From the NCBI GenBank assembly GCA_965262505.1, contig CBDHFM010000030.1, positions 3,038,001 to 3,102,000 of the forward strand: 64,000 nt of DNA, read 5' to 3'. A model generated the notes under the pieces. It did not search any database. It saw only the letters and a list, made by a program, of their open reading frames with translations, and was not told the DNA's origin. Of the stretch, positions 8,599 through 16,532 are shown one piece after another (position 1 is the first letter of the stretch; each line of letters opens with the position of its first letter). Made by a program: the position numbers and the translations under genes. The stretch is from JACPPO01 sp965262505 (GTDB lineage Bacteria; Acidobacteriota; Vicinamibacteria; Vicinamibacterales; UBA2999).

Positions 8599-10064
8599 GT
8601 ACCTCGCCGCAGTGGATCTGACCGGTTCACGCGGCGGCTTTGGCCCGACCAGCGGGTTGCGGATACACACGGCCGAGCTTTTCGCGAGCACGGTCGACTG
8701 TAAACATCCAGTGGATGCGCGCCTTCTCGTCATTGCGCCGTTGCTCCCATGCCGCGATCTCCTTGATGAGGATCGCCTTGGCAGGGATCCGACGATCGAG
8801 GCACTGCTTGACCATCACGCCGATTTCGATCTCGACCATGTTGAGCCAGCTGGCGTGTTTCGGCGTGAAGTGAAACTCGAGCCGACGGAGAATCCGTCGT
8901 GCCTCGGCGGGATCGAAGGCGTGGTAGAGCGCTGCCGCTGAATGTGCCGAAAGATTGTCGAGCACCACACGGATCCGTTCGGCCTCCGGGTAGTGCTCAT
9001 CGACGAGATCGCGCATGCACTCTGCGAAGTCGACGCACGTGCGTTGGTCGGTGACCTTGGCATGTCGCCAGGGGCGATTCACGTCTACGAACATGAAGAC
9101 ATTCGCCGTGCCGTTGCGCACGTACTCGTAGTCGACTCGTCTGGGCTTCCCGGGCTTGGCCCGAATCGGGACACGCGCTTCGCCGATCAGTTGCCGGGGT
9201 GTTTCATCGAAGCCGACGACCGGTCGCCGCGGATCCGGCGGCTCGGCGTAGAGATCGAGGACGTCTTCCATTCGCGCCACGTACTCGGCGTTGACCGTCG
9301 GAATGCACCACATCTTCTCCTGCCACGGCTTCAGCGCCATCTCGGCAAGCCGGCGACCCACCGTGTCGCCCGACAGGGCCTCGTGCGAGGTGAGTCGCAC
9401 CATCTCGCGGGCCAGGAGATCCAGTGTCCATCGCGCACGCCCGGAGGGTGGATGTGAGCAAGCGACCGCGACCAGGAGGGCTTCATCGCTGGCGCCGAGC
9501 TTGCGCGGCGCGCCGGGACGGGGCACTTCGCGGAGCGCTCGGTCCAGTCCTTCCTCGACGAAGCGTTGCTTGGTCCGGTACACGGTCGACGTGCCGACAC
9601 CAACGTTGAGCGCGATCATCTCGTCGGTGGATGTGGCGTCCGCGGCGAGGAGAATCTGCGCCCGCTTGATCTTGCGAACCGCCCCCTGGCCGCCGCTCAC
9701 AAGCGCCTGAAGCTGTTGCTGTTCATCGTAGGTCAGCGTGATGCGATAGCGTATGTGCATGGACATCTTGGATCACCTTCCCGATCCCGTGTCCAGCCGT
9801 TCATCACCGAGATTCACCCAGAAGCAGGGCCAGTACCTAGCCTTCCTCTACACGTACACGCTCCTTCACCGAACGCCACCGGCCGAAGCGGACTTCCAAC
9901 GGTTCTTTCAGGTCACGCCCCCGGCCGTCCACCACATGATCGTCGAGCTTGAGCGGCGCGGTCTGATCAGTCGGGTTCCACGCCAACCCCGGACGATCAA
10001 GCTGTTGTTGTCGGCAGAGGAACTACCCTCGTTGCAACCGATCAAAACCACTGCGGCAAGGTAC
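8599..10064 (-). mobile_element. IS630-family element with HTH passenger gene
   Basis: The element is 1466 bases with terminal inverted repeats. The left end GTACCTCGCCGCAGTGG (8599-8615) pairs with the complement of CCACTGCGGCAAGGTAC (10048-10064), one mismatch in 17. TA dinucleotides at 8597-8598 and 10065-10066 are the target duplication expected of IS630 elements. It carries a transposase on the minus strand and a small HTH gene on the plus strand. It interrupts a membrane-protein gene. Confidence 0.92.
8627..9766 (-). CDS. IS630-family transposase
   Basis: This 379-residue protein starts with a helix-turn-helix region (about residues 10-120: SGGQGAVRKIKRAQILL, GVGTSTVYRTKQRFVEEGL). The IS630 DDE catalytic domain follows: VVGFDETPRQL (first Asp), RVVLDNLSAHSA (second Asp) and SWLNMVEIEIG (Glu). 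The reading frame is intact, so the element may be active. Its ATG at 9766 overlaps the divergent HTH gene by 14 bases. It catalyses cut-and-paste movement into TA sites. Confidence 0.95.
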   Translation of the reverse strand: MSMHIRYRITLTYDEQQQLQALVSGGQGAVRKIKRAQILLAADATSTDEMIALNVGVGTSTVYRTKQRFVEEGLDRALREVPRPGAPRKLGASDEALLVAVACSHPPSGRARWTLDLLAREMVRLTSHEALSGDTVGRRLAEMALKPWQEKMWCIPTVNAEYVARMEDVLDLYAEPPDPRRPVVGFDETPRQLIGEARVPIRAKPGKPRRVDYEYVRNGTANVFMFVDVNRPWRHAKVTDQRTCVDFAECMRDLVDEHYPEAERIRVVLDNLSAHSAAALYHAFDPAEARRILRRLEFHFTPKHASWLNMVEIEIGVMVKQCLDRRIPAKAILIKEIAAWEQRRNDEKARIHWMFTVDRAREKLGRVYPQPAGRAKAAA

Positions 10065-10067
10065 TAG
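9753..10067 (+). CDS. LexA/MarR-like winged-HTH protein carried by the IS
   Basis: The product is 104 residues and resembles the DNA-binding domain of LexA: FTQKQGQYLAFLYTYTLLHR, PPAEADFQRFFQVTPPAVHHMIVELERRGLI (recognition helix) and the wing that follows. It lacks the LexA protease domain. The gene lies inside both terminal repeats of the IS630 element, divergent from the transposase with overlapping starts, so it is a passenger and could repress the transposase. Its stop codon TAG is formed by the target TA plus the first flanking base, so another insertion site could give a longer protein. An alternative start is ATG 9759. Confidence 0.8.
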   Translation: MCMDILDHLPDPVSSRSSPRFTQKQGQYLAFLYTYTLLHRTPPAEADFQRFFQVTPPAVHHMIVELERRGLISRVPRQPRTIKLLLSAEELPSLQPIKTTAARY

Positions 10068-10572
10068 GGTTGAAAGGCAGGAAACGGCTAAAGCCAACGT
10101 CGCCCTGATCGAGAATGCTAAGCTATCGCTATACCTGGCCCAAAGGTCGAGAGTCGGCGTGACCCATATCGGCATAGATGGCACGCTCCAAGCCAAGGCT
10201 GAACTGCGAGGGCATTTCTCCGCTCGAAATTGGAGTGGAAAGCCAGCTAGGCTTGTTCAGGCTTGCATGGTTCTCCACGCCGGTACCCTGCCGCCTGAGC
10301 CTGCTTATCCAAACCACATGGATTGGTCGGTGCTGGACTTCGCGCTCTACACCGGAGAGAGCAGACAGCCGCTCGGCTTCAAATTGACGCGCCAGATTAG
10401 CCCAACCGAGTTGTCGGCCATCCAAGCTGGCAATTTGCCGCTCTTTCTTTATGGGCGAATCGACTACAAGAGCATGGGTAATGACCTCTTTACTGGTTTC
10501 TGCCGGGTGTTTGATCCAGGCACTGGCGAATGGAAAAGAACCCACGCACCCAAATACAACGAGGAGACCTAG
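10067..10572 (+). pseudogene. Membrane-anchored protein of unknown function, 3' part (split by IS)
   Basis: This is the continuation of the gene beginning at 8229. After removal of the IS the junction reads ETNEAA then RVERQETAKAN, continuing the predicted coiled coil without a stop. It then enters a C-terminal domain of about 140 residues (THIGIDGTLQAKAELRGHFS through WKRTHAPKYNEET) that I do not recognise. A GTG at 10159 could start a shorter product of 137 residues. The IS separates the signal and membrane parts from this domain, so the original protein cannot be made. Confidence 0.82.
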
Positions 10573-10671
10573 CAGGGACGCAACGCCGGGCTGTCGGCCC
10601 AATCTGCCAGGATTCCCACGTCTAGAAATTGGAGGAGTGTGCTGGCGACCCGCGTTCGGGCGCGCTCCAAC

Positions 10672-10927
10672 CGCCGCTGGCCTGCCCTCGTCTGGCGGCC
10701 GTTCGGAGCCCGGCGTATCACGGCGAAGCCGGAAATCGGCCGGAGCGATTCCTCGCCGCGAGTTCCGCCTGCGCGATCCGTGGCGTGCGAATAAGCCGTG
10801 CCGGTGTATGCCGCGTTGGCAGGGGATCGACGTCGGGACTACTCGCGGCGGCGGCGACAGGGTACGAGCGGCGGCTGATTTCCCGCCGGGCGGAGCCGGC
10901 CGCCGAACGAGGGCAGGATAGCGGCGG
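10672..10927 (+). repeat. MITE-like repeat, copy B
   Basis: This copy of about 256 bases mirrors 7674-7926 with scattered mismatches. Its outer ends are imperfect inverted repeats (CCGCTGGCCTGCCCTCGT at the left; the complement of ACGAGGGCAGGATAGCGG at the right). With copy A it brackets the interrupted gene and the IS, in the gap between polA and pcnB. No protein-like content was found in it. Confidence 0.7.
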
Positions 10928-10981
10928 TAAGGCCAGGCACATAGCGGCGATCGCGTCACCTTGGCCGCCGGCGCCAGTTGG

Positions 10982-10987
10982 TACAAT
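10982..10987 (+). promoter_or_regulatory. -10 box of pcnB (near-leaderless)
   Basis: TACAAT lies eight bases before the chosen ATG at 10996. Transcription would therefore start at or within a base or two of the start codon. No Shine-Dalgarno sequence is present, which agrees with leaderless translation. Confidence 0.5.
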
Positions 10988-10995
10988 GCACGCCA

Positions 10996-12327
10996 ATGAG
11001 TCAGCCGGTGATCGTGCCGCGCGCCGAGCACACGATCTCGCGCAAGCAGATCGACCCCGACGCACTCCGGGTGTTGCACCGGCTGCACGAGAACGGCTAC
11101 CTCGCGTACCTCGTGGGCGGAAGCGTCCGCGATCTGCTGTTGGGACGTCGGCCGAAGGATTTCGATATCGGCACCTCCGCCCATCCGTACCAGGTCAAGA
11201 AGCTCTTCCGGAATTGTTGGATCATCGGTCGCCGGTTCCGCCTCGCGCATATTCGTTATGGGCCGAAAACGTTCGAGGTTGCGACGTTCAGGCGGCAGCT
11301 CTCAGCCGACGAGCTTGCGGCGCTCGACTCCCGACCGCCGAGCCGGGACGTCCCGGCGGATCGGCCTCCCACCGGCGGTCACGATCGCGTGCTCCACCGC
11401 GACAATACCTTCGGCACGTCTGAGGAGGACGCGTTCCGGCGCGACTTCACCGTGAACGCCCTTTTCTACGACATCGGCTCGTTTTCCATCATCGATTACA
11501 CGGGGGGGCTACGGGACCTCCAGGCGCGGGTGATCCGCTGCATCGGCGACCCGGCGGAGCGTTTTCAGGAAGATCCCGTCCGCATGCTGCGGGCCCTGGT
11601 GATGGCGGCGCGGCTCGATTTCTCGATCGACCCGCCGATCGACGCGGCCATCGCCGCACACCGCAGGGAGATCGCCAAAAGCGCCCCCGCCCGGTTGATC
11701 GAGGAGTTCTACAAAGTCCTCCGGGCGGGAGCGTCCGAACGGACGTTCCGCCTGCTGGCGGAGCGCCGCCTGCTCGATCCGATCGCCCACCAGCTGCAGA
11801 AAGGATGCGGTGATGCGCTGTGGCGGTCGCTGGCCGCCCTCGACGCCTACCGCAAGCGGTTCGAAACAACTCCAGACACGCTCACCAATGCGGTGTTGCT
11901 GGGGTCACTGCTCGTGCCGCTCAGTACCGGCGCTGGCGGTGCCCTCGCGCCGGCGGTGCGGCGCGGTGAGCTGAAGAAAGAGCCGGCGTCCTCGCTCGGC
12001 ATGCTGCCGCTGGCGCGACGCGATGTCGAGCGACTCCGTCAGATTCTGGGACTGCAGCGGCGACTGCGGGACATGAACCTGTCCCCGCGCGCGCGGGGCG
12101 CATTGGCGCACCGTGGATCCTTCCAGGAAGCCCTGACCTGGCTCGACATCCACGGGACCGCGCCGGAAGTGGTGGAGCACTGGCGGGGCTTCGTCGAAGC
12201 GGCCGGCACGCTCGAGGCGGGGACTGCGGAGGCCGGATCGCCGCCGCCGCAGCGACGCCGCCGCAGGCGACGCCGCCGGCCGGCCCGCCACATCCCGAAG
12301 AACCAGCGAGACAACGACGAACAGTAG
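10996..12327 (+). CDS. pcnB: Poly(A) polymerase / tRNA nucleotidyltransferase family protein
   Basis: This 443-residue protein has the class II nucleotidyltransferase head: LVGGSVRDLLLGRRPKDFDIGTSA (catalytic DxD), EEDAFRRDFTVNALFYD and IRCIGDPAERFQEDPVRMLRALVMAARLDF. The long neck and the Arg-rich C-terminal tail (RRRRRRRRRPARHIPKNQ-like, about residues 415-440) fit PcnB, which adds 3' A-tails that speed RNA decay, better than a CCA enzyme. CCA activity cannot be excluded from sequence alone. The start at ATG 10996 was preferred to TTG 10978 because the -10 box lies between them. It ends 2 bases from a convergent gene. Confidence 0.88.
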   Translation: MSQPVIVPRAEHTISRKQIDPDALRVLHRLHENGYLAYLVGGSVRDLLLGRRPKDFDIGTSAHPYQVKKLFRNCWIIGRRFRLAHIRYGPKTFEVATFRRQLSADELAALDSRPPSRDVPADRPPTGGHDRVLHRDNTFGTSEEDAFRRDFTVNALFYDIGSFSIIDYTGGLRDLQARVIRCIGDPAERFQEDPVRMLRALVMAARLDFSIDPPIDAAIAAHRREIAKSAPARLIEEFYKVLRAGASERTFRLLAERRLLDPIAHQLQKGCGDALWRSLAALDAYRKRFETTPDTLTNAVLLGSLLVPLSTGAGGALAPAVRRGELKKEPASSLGMLPLARRDVERLRQILGLQRRLRDMNLSPRARGALAHRGSFQEALTWLDIHGTAPEVVEHWRGFVEAAGTLEAGTAEAGSPPPQRRRRRRRRRPARHIPKNQRDNDEQ

Positions 12328-12329
12328 TT

Positions 12330-12662
12330 CTATTGGTTGACTGGTGGTCTCCACGTGGGACCCGACAACGACGGGCGCGAGGCGCTCGCCATATCGTCAG
12401 ATTCACTCAGCGTGCCAACCGCGTGCAGCGTGTTCCAACTGGCCCACTCAGTCCCATCGATCTGGACAATCAGAAGTGCGTCGTCTTTGTCGATGTAGGA
12501 CCTGAGGTGATCCCGTAACGCAGTGGCAGTCGTATCAGCCGCCATGTGGACGCCCCAGTGGGAGAGTAGAAGGCGTTGGGCTTCAAGGCGTTCCAGTTCA
12601 ACCCACAGCGTTTGATAGTCCCTACGCTTGATCAGGTCGAAGGTGATCGAGAACACCGGCAT
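12330..12662 (-). CDS. Lone Cas2-like / VapD-like small protein
   Basis: The protein is 110 residues. Its N-terminal 80 residues resemble the Cas2-like ferredoxin fold: VFSITFDLIKRRDYQTLWVEL (first strand and helix), LLLSHWGVHMAADTTATALRD and YIDKDDALLIVQIDGTEWAS. The last about 25 residues are Ser/Pro-rich. No cas1, other cas gene or repeat array lies nearby. Relatives of this type include non-CRISPR Cas2-like proteins and VapD RNases; whether this one cuts RNA is unknown. It is convergent with pcnB and downstream of serC on the same strand. Confidence 0.6.
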   Translation of the reverse strand: MPVFSITFDLIKRRDYQTLWVELERLEAQRLLLSHWGVHMAADTTATALRDHLRSYIDKDDALLIVQIDGTEWASWNTLHAVGTLSESDDMASASRPSLSGPTWRPPVNQ

Positions 12663-12742
12663 AGAGGGCTCCCTTCGTCGAGCCAGAGCCTACCATGCGC
12701 GGTTCGTCACGTACATGGTTACCTCCGTCTCCCTGCTTGGTC

Positions 12743-13834
12743 CTATCCTCTCGCCCGTTCGAACTCGCGCATGAACTGGACCAGCGCGTCGACCCCTTCT
12801 TCGGGAAACGCGTTATAGATCGAGGCCCGCATGCCGCCCACCGAGCGGTGCCCCTTCAGCCCGTCGAGTCCCGCGGCCGTCGATTCCTTGGCGAACATCT
12901 TTTCGAGTTCCTCGGTGGCCAGGCGGAAGGTGACGTTCATCAGGGAGCGGTTCTCCTTCCTGGCGGTGCCACGGTAGAACCCGGTGCGGTCGATTTCCGT
13001 GTATATCTTTCCGGCTTTGCGCTGATTGATCGCGGCGATTGCCGGCAACCCGCCAAGCGAGCGTATCCACCGCACCGTGAGCCCAAGGATATAGATACCG
13101 AACGTGTTGGGCGTGTTGTACAGCGAGTTGCCCTCGGCATGCACTTTGTAGTTGAGCATGACCGGCAGCGTGTCTGACGACCGCGCGAGCAGGTCTTCAC
13201 GGACGATCACGAGCGTCACGCCGGAAGGCCCCAGGTTCTTCTGCGCACCCGAGTACATCAGACCGAAGCGGCTGACGTCGATCGGGCCGCTGAACATATC
13301 GGAGGAGGTATCGGCGACGAGCGGCACGTCGCCCACGTCCGGCAGGGCCTTCCACTCTGTGCCCTCGATCGTGTTGTTGGTCGTGATGTGCGCGTAGGCC
13401 GCGCCAGGCATCAGCTTCAGCTCGTGCTGCGCGGGAATGCGCGTGTAGTTGTCCGTCTTGGTCGAGGCGGCGACGTTGACCGTCCCAACCTTCTTCGCTT
13501 CCTTGATCGCCTTGCCGGACCACGAGCCGGTGTCGATGTAGTCGGCCGAGCCGCCCGCCGCAAGGAGGTTCATCGGCACCATCGAAAACTGCAGCGTGGC
13601 GCCCCCCTGCAGCATCAGGATCTTGTAGTGCGCCGGAACGCCCGCGAGGGCGCGGATGTCCTCGATGGCGCGACCGAGGAGATCCTCGAACGTCTTTGAG
13701 CGGTGGCTGATCTCCATCACCGACATGCCGATGCCGGGCAGGGAGACCAGATCCCGCTGCGCCTCTTCGAGCACGGGCAGCGGGAGAACGGCGGGGCCTG
13801 CGGAAAAGTTATGTACGCGTGCGGTCGTGGGCAT
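12743..13834 (-). CDS. serC: Phosphoserine aminotransferase
   Basis: This PLP enzyme of 363 residues makes O-phospho-L-serine from 3-phosphohydroxypyruvate in serine synthesis (and can serve vitamin B6 synthesis). Diagnostic stretches are HNFSAGPAVLPLPVLEEAQ at the N-terminus, MLQGGATLQFSMVPMNLL, and YSGAQKNLGPSG, which holds the PLP lysine. The C-terminal substrate-binding stretch is KGHRSVGGMRASIYNA. A Shine-Dalgarno AGGAGT precedes the ATG. The DUF1015 gene ends 9 bases upstream, so the two form an operon. Confidence 0.96.
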   Translation of the reverse strand: MPTTARVHNFSAGPAVLPLPVLEEAQRDLVSLPGIGMSVMEISHRSKTFEDLLGRAIEDIRALAGVPAHYKILMLQGGATLQFSMVPMNLLAAGGSADYIDTGSWSGKAIKEAKKVGTVNVAASTKTDNYTRIPAQHELKLMPGAAYAHITTNNTIEGTEWKALPDVGDVPLVADTSSDMFSGPIDVSRFGLMYSGAQKNLGPSGVTLVIVREDLLARSSDTLPVMLNYKVHAEGNSLYNTPNTFGIYILGLTVRWIRSLGGLPAIAAINQRKAGKIYTEIDRTGFYRGTARKENRSLMNVTFRLATEELEKMFAKESTAAGLDGLKGHRSVGGMRASIYNAFPEEGVDALVQFMREFERARG

Positions 13835-13843
13835 CGGGTACTC

Positions 13844-15097
13844 CTAGATCACGTGGGAGAGGAGGCCGTCGCGGAGCTTGGGCTCGAACCAGGTCGATTT
13901 CGGGGGCATGATGCCGCCCGCGTCGGAGATGGCCATCAGGTCAGCGACGCTCACCGGATACATGGAAAAGGCCACGGCCGCCTGTCCGGAAGACACGAGC
14001 GCTTCGAGGTGTGCGGCGCCGCGGGCGCCGCCGACGAAGTCGATGCTTCTATCGGTGCGCACGTCGCCGATACCGAGCAGCGGCGCGAGCACGAGGTCCT
14101 GGAGCCGGCTCACATCGAGCTGTTCCGCCGCGCCGGCGCTCGATGGCGGTGTCCCAAGCTCAATCGTGTGCCACCCGCCCGCCAGGAACATCGATACGTC
14201 GCCCTTCCGCTCCGGCGTGGCAGGTCCCGTCTTCACGGTGACCTGTTGCCGCAAGGCTGACAGTAGCGAGTCGGGCGTCTGGGCGCCAAGACTCTTCACC
14301 ACCCGGTTGTACGGAAGAATCCGCGCCTGATCGCTTGGGAACGCGACCGCAAGAAACCTGTCCCACTCGCCGGCCTCGCCGCCGGCGCCCCGAAAGTGCC
14401 GCCGGGCACGCGCCGCGCTTGCCGCGCGGTGGTGGCCATCGGCAATGTACAAGGCTGGCATCGCTGCAAACGCCGCGACCAGCTCGCGCTGGTCCTCCCC
14501 GTCAACCCGCCAGATCGTGTGCCCGACGCCATCGACCGCAGTGAAATCACACAACGGCGGTGTTTCCGCGCATCGAGCCGCGCCGCCAGCTGGGACGCCG
14601 CCAGTCGCGCGCGCAACAACCCCCGCTACCTTAGGCGAGGCGCCGTGGATCAGAAATACCGGCCCCGTCTGGGCGCGCAGCTCAATCATGTGCCGCGTCC
14701 GATCGTCCTCCTTGTCCCGCCGGGTGCGCTCGTGCTTCTTGATGACGTCGGCGTCGTACTCGGCAACCGAAAAGCACCCCGCGATCCCGGTCTGCGCGTA
14801 CTCTCCCATGCGGAGGCGGTACACGTAGAGGCTCGGCGTCTCCTCGAGGACGAGTGGCGCGTGATTCTTCAAGGCCGCGAAATTATCCGTGGCCTTCGCG
14901 TACACGACATCGGCATGCGGGTTCGTCTCTTGCGGAAGGTCGATCTCCGCGCGCGAGACGTGGAGAAAGCTCAGCGGGTTTCCCTCAGCCAGCGCGCGTG
15001 CTTCGCCGGTGCTCACGACGTCGTAGGGAACAGCGGCAACCGCGGATGCCGACGGGGGCGTCGGTCGGAGTGCACGGAACGGAGCAACGACGGCCAT
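13844..15097 (-). CDS. DUF1015 family protein
   Basis: This 417-residue protein matches the DUF1015 family: PFRALRPTP and AAVPYDVVSTGEARAL near the N-terminus, LYIADGHHRAASAARA in the middle and SIDFVGGARGA towards the end. The biochemical role is not established to my knowledge. Its tight coupling to serC, seen in other bacteria as well, points to serine or phosphoserine metabolism. The start was set at ATG 15097 (MAVVAPF). A TATAAT box (complement of 15109-15114) lies 11 bases upstream, so an in-frame start at 15109 is unlikely. Confidence 0.85.
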   Translation of the reverse strand: MAVVAPFRALRPTPPSASAVAAVPYDVVSTGEARALAEGNPLSFLHVSRAEIDLPQETNPHADVVYAKATDNFAALKNHAPLVLEETPSLYVYRLRMGEYAQTGIAGCFSVAEYDADVIKKHERTRRDKEDDRTRHMIELRAQTGPVFLIHGASPKVAGVVARATGGVPAGGAARCAETPPLCDFTAVDGVGHTIWRVDGEDQRELVAAFAAMPALYIADGHHRAASAARARRHFRGAGGEAGEWDRFLAVAFPSDQARILPYNRVVKSLGAQTPDSLLSALRQQVTVKTGPATPERKGDVSMFLAGGWHTIELGTPPSSAGAAEQLDVSRLQDLVLAPLLGIGDVRTDRSIDFVGGARGAAHLEALVSSGQAAVAFSMYPVSVADLMAISDAGGIMPPKSTWFEPKLRDGLLSHVI

Positions 15098-15198
15098 GGG
15101 AACCAACAATTATACCGGGAAGGGAATGTAGTGGGCCCTCGCTGCGCGGCACTCTGTCGCCGCCGGCGTCGCCGTCGGCCCCCGCAATATCTATTTCG

Positions 15199-16458
15199 CT
15201 ATTCCGCCGCTGCGACAACAGGTAGCGTGTGGTCGTCCATCGCCGCCGCCTCAAGCTGCCCCAGCGCCTCATCCCGCGCGGCGCGGAAGGCCTCCATCGC
15301 AGCGGCGGGCACCGGATCTCCGGGCGGCATGTTCCGATGCTCGCGGAGCGGATCGACCCACGTGCCGTTCTTCCGCAGCCCGTAATGGAGGTGCGGCCCG
15401 GTGGCGAGCCCGGTCGATCCGACCGCCCCTATCGTCTCGCCCTGATCCACGCGCACCCCCCGCCGGATGCCGGCCGCGAACCTGGAGAGGTGCAGGTAAT
15501 ACGAGTCGTATCCGCTTGCGTGCCGCAGACGCACCATGCGGCCGTTCACGTTGTCGCGTGTGGCCGACACGACCGTACCGCTGCCGATCGCCACCACCGG
15601 AGCGCCGGTGGGCGCGCCGTAATCGACGCCGCGGTGTGCCCGGGTCGTCTGCAGTATGGGGTGCAGACGCCGAAGTGCATACCGTGACGTGACGCGCGGC
15701 TCGAACTTCAAGGGTGACCGCAGGAAGAGGCGTCGAAGCGAGCGCCCCTCCTCGTCGAAGTAGTCCGTTTCCCCGCCCGGCGTGATGAAGCGCACGGCGC
15801 GGATGCGGCGGCCATCGTTGTCGAACTCCGCCGCGGTGATCGTCCCGTACGTCGGCGGGCGGCCATCGCGGACGAACCGCTCGAAGGCGACGGCGAAGTG
15901 GTCTCCCGGCCGCACCTCACTGTTGAAGTCGATCTCACCGGCGAAGACCTGTGCCAGCGCCAAGGTCAGCTCGGCGCTTTCTCCCGTCGCCGCCATCGCC
16001 TGAAACAACGACGGGGTCGATGTGTCGATGGTCCCTGCGGCGACTCCGCGCTCCATCGTCTTCGGGATCGGCAGCACGTCGGCGCGGAACTCCTCCGCGT
16101 CGGAGGCGATCGGGGTCACGCGCAGGTAGGAATCGGCATCGATCTCGTACTCGAAATGGCGGAGCCCGCCATTGAGCGCTCGTTCAAGCAGAAACGGCTG
16201 TGCGGAGCGGAGGCGCCGCAGGTCAAAAACCACACTGGCCGCCCTCACCGCGGTGCCCACAACGTCGGCCGCAACACCGTGTTCCCGAAGCATCGCCTCG
16301 AGCGTCGCCCGAGGCTCGACCAGGCCGCGGATGAGCGTCGTGTCAGAGGGGAGGAAGACGTCCCGGCCGGAAAGCGGGGGAGCCTGAACATTATTCGCGC
16401 AGGCAGCGACGCAGACGACCGGGACCAGAACGAGACCCAGGATCCTCAAGCCCGACAT
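15199..16458 (-). CDS. M23 family metallopeptidase, lipoprotein
   Basis: This 419-residue protein has a lipobox-type signal (VVCVAAC, Cys20), so it is probably a lipid-anchored envelope protein. The middle region (SAELTLALAQVFAGEIDFNSEVRPGD) is the OapA/LysM-like part found in MepM-type endopeptidases. The C-terminal LytM domain has the zinc ligands in HRGVDYGAPTG and HLHYGL, so it should be active in cutting peptidoglycan cross-links. It is divergent from rmuC and upstream of DUF1015-serC, separated by 101 bases and a promoter. Confidence 0.9.
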   Translation of the reverse strand: MSGLRILGLVLVPVVCVAACANNVQAPPLSGRDVFLPSDTTLIRGLVEPRATLEAMLREHGVAADVVGTAVRAASVVFDLRRLRSAQPFLLERALNGGLRHFEYEIDADSYLRVTPIASDAEEFRADVLPIPKTMERGVAAGTIDTSTPSLFQAMAATGESAELTLALAQVFAGEIDFNSEVRPGDHFAVAFERFVRDGRPPTYGTITAAEFDNDGRRIRAVRFITPGGETDYFDEEGRSLRRLFLRSPLKFEPRVTSRYALRRLHPILQTTRAHRGVDYGAPTGAPVVAIGSGTVVSATRDNVNGRMVRLRHASGYDSYYLHLSRFAAGIRRGVRVDQGETIGAVGSTGLATGPHLHYGLRKNGTWVDPLREHRNMPPGDPVPAAAMEAFRAARDEALGQLEAAAMDDHTLPVVAAAE

Positions 16459-16532
16459 GGTATCAACTCAGTGCCCCGATCCGAAATGCCGGGCGCGAGC
16501 AGGGCTGTCACCCTGTTACGATTCAAGGCCTC

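Noticed and set aside
10621..11423. Open frames of 150-260 codons over repeat copy B and the start of pcnB
   Set aside because: They run through the non-coding repeat or are out-of-frame shadows of pcnB; similar shadows appear on copy A.
12330..12662. A CRISPR-Cas locus
   Set aside because: There is only a Cas2-like protein; no cas1, effector gene or direct-repeat array is present anywhere in the window.
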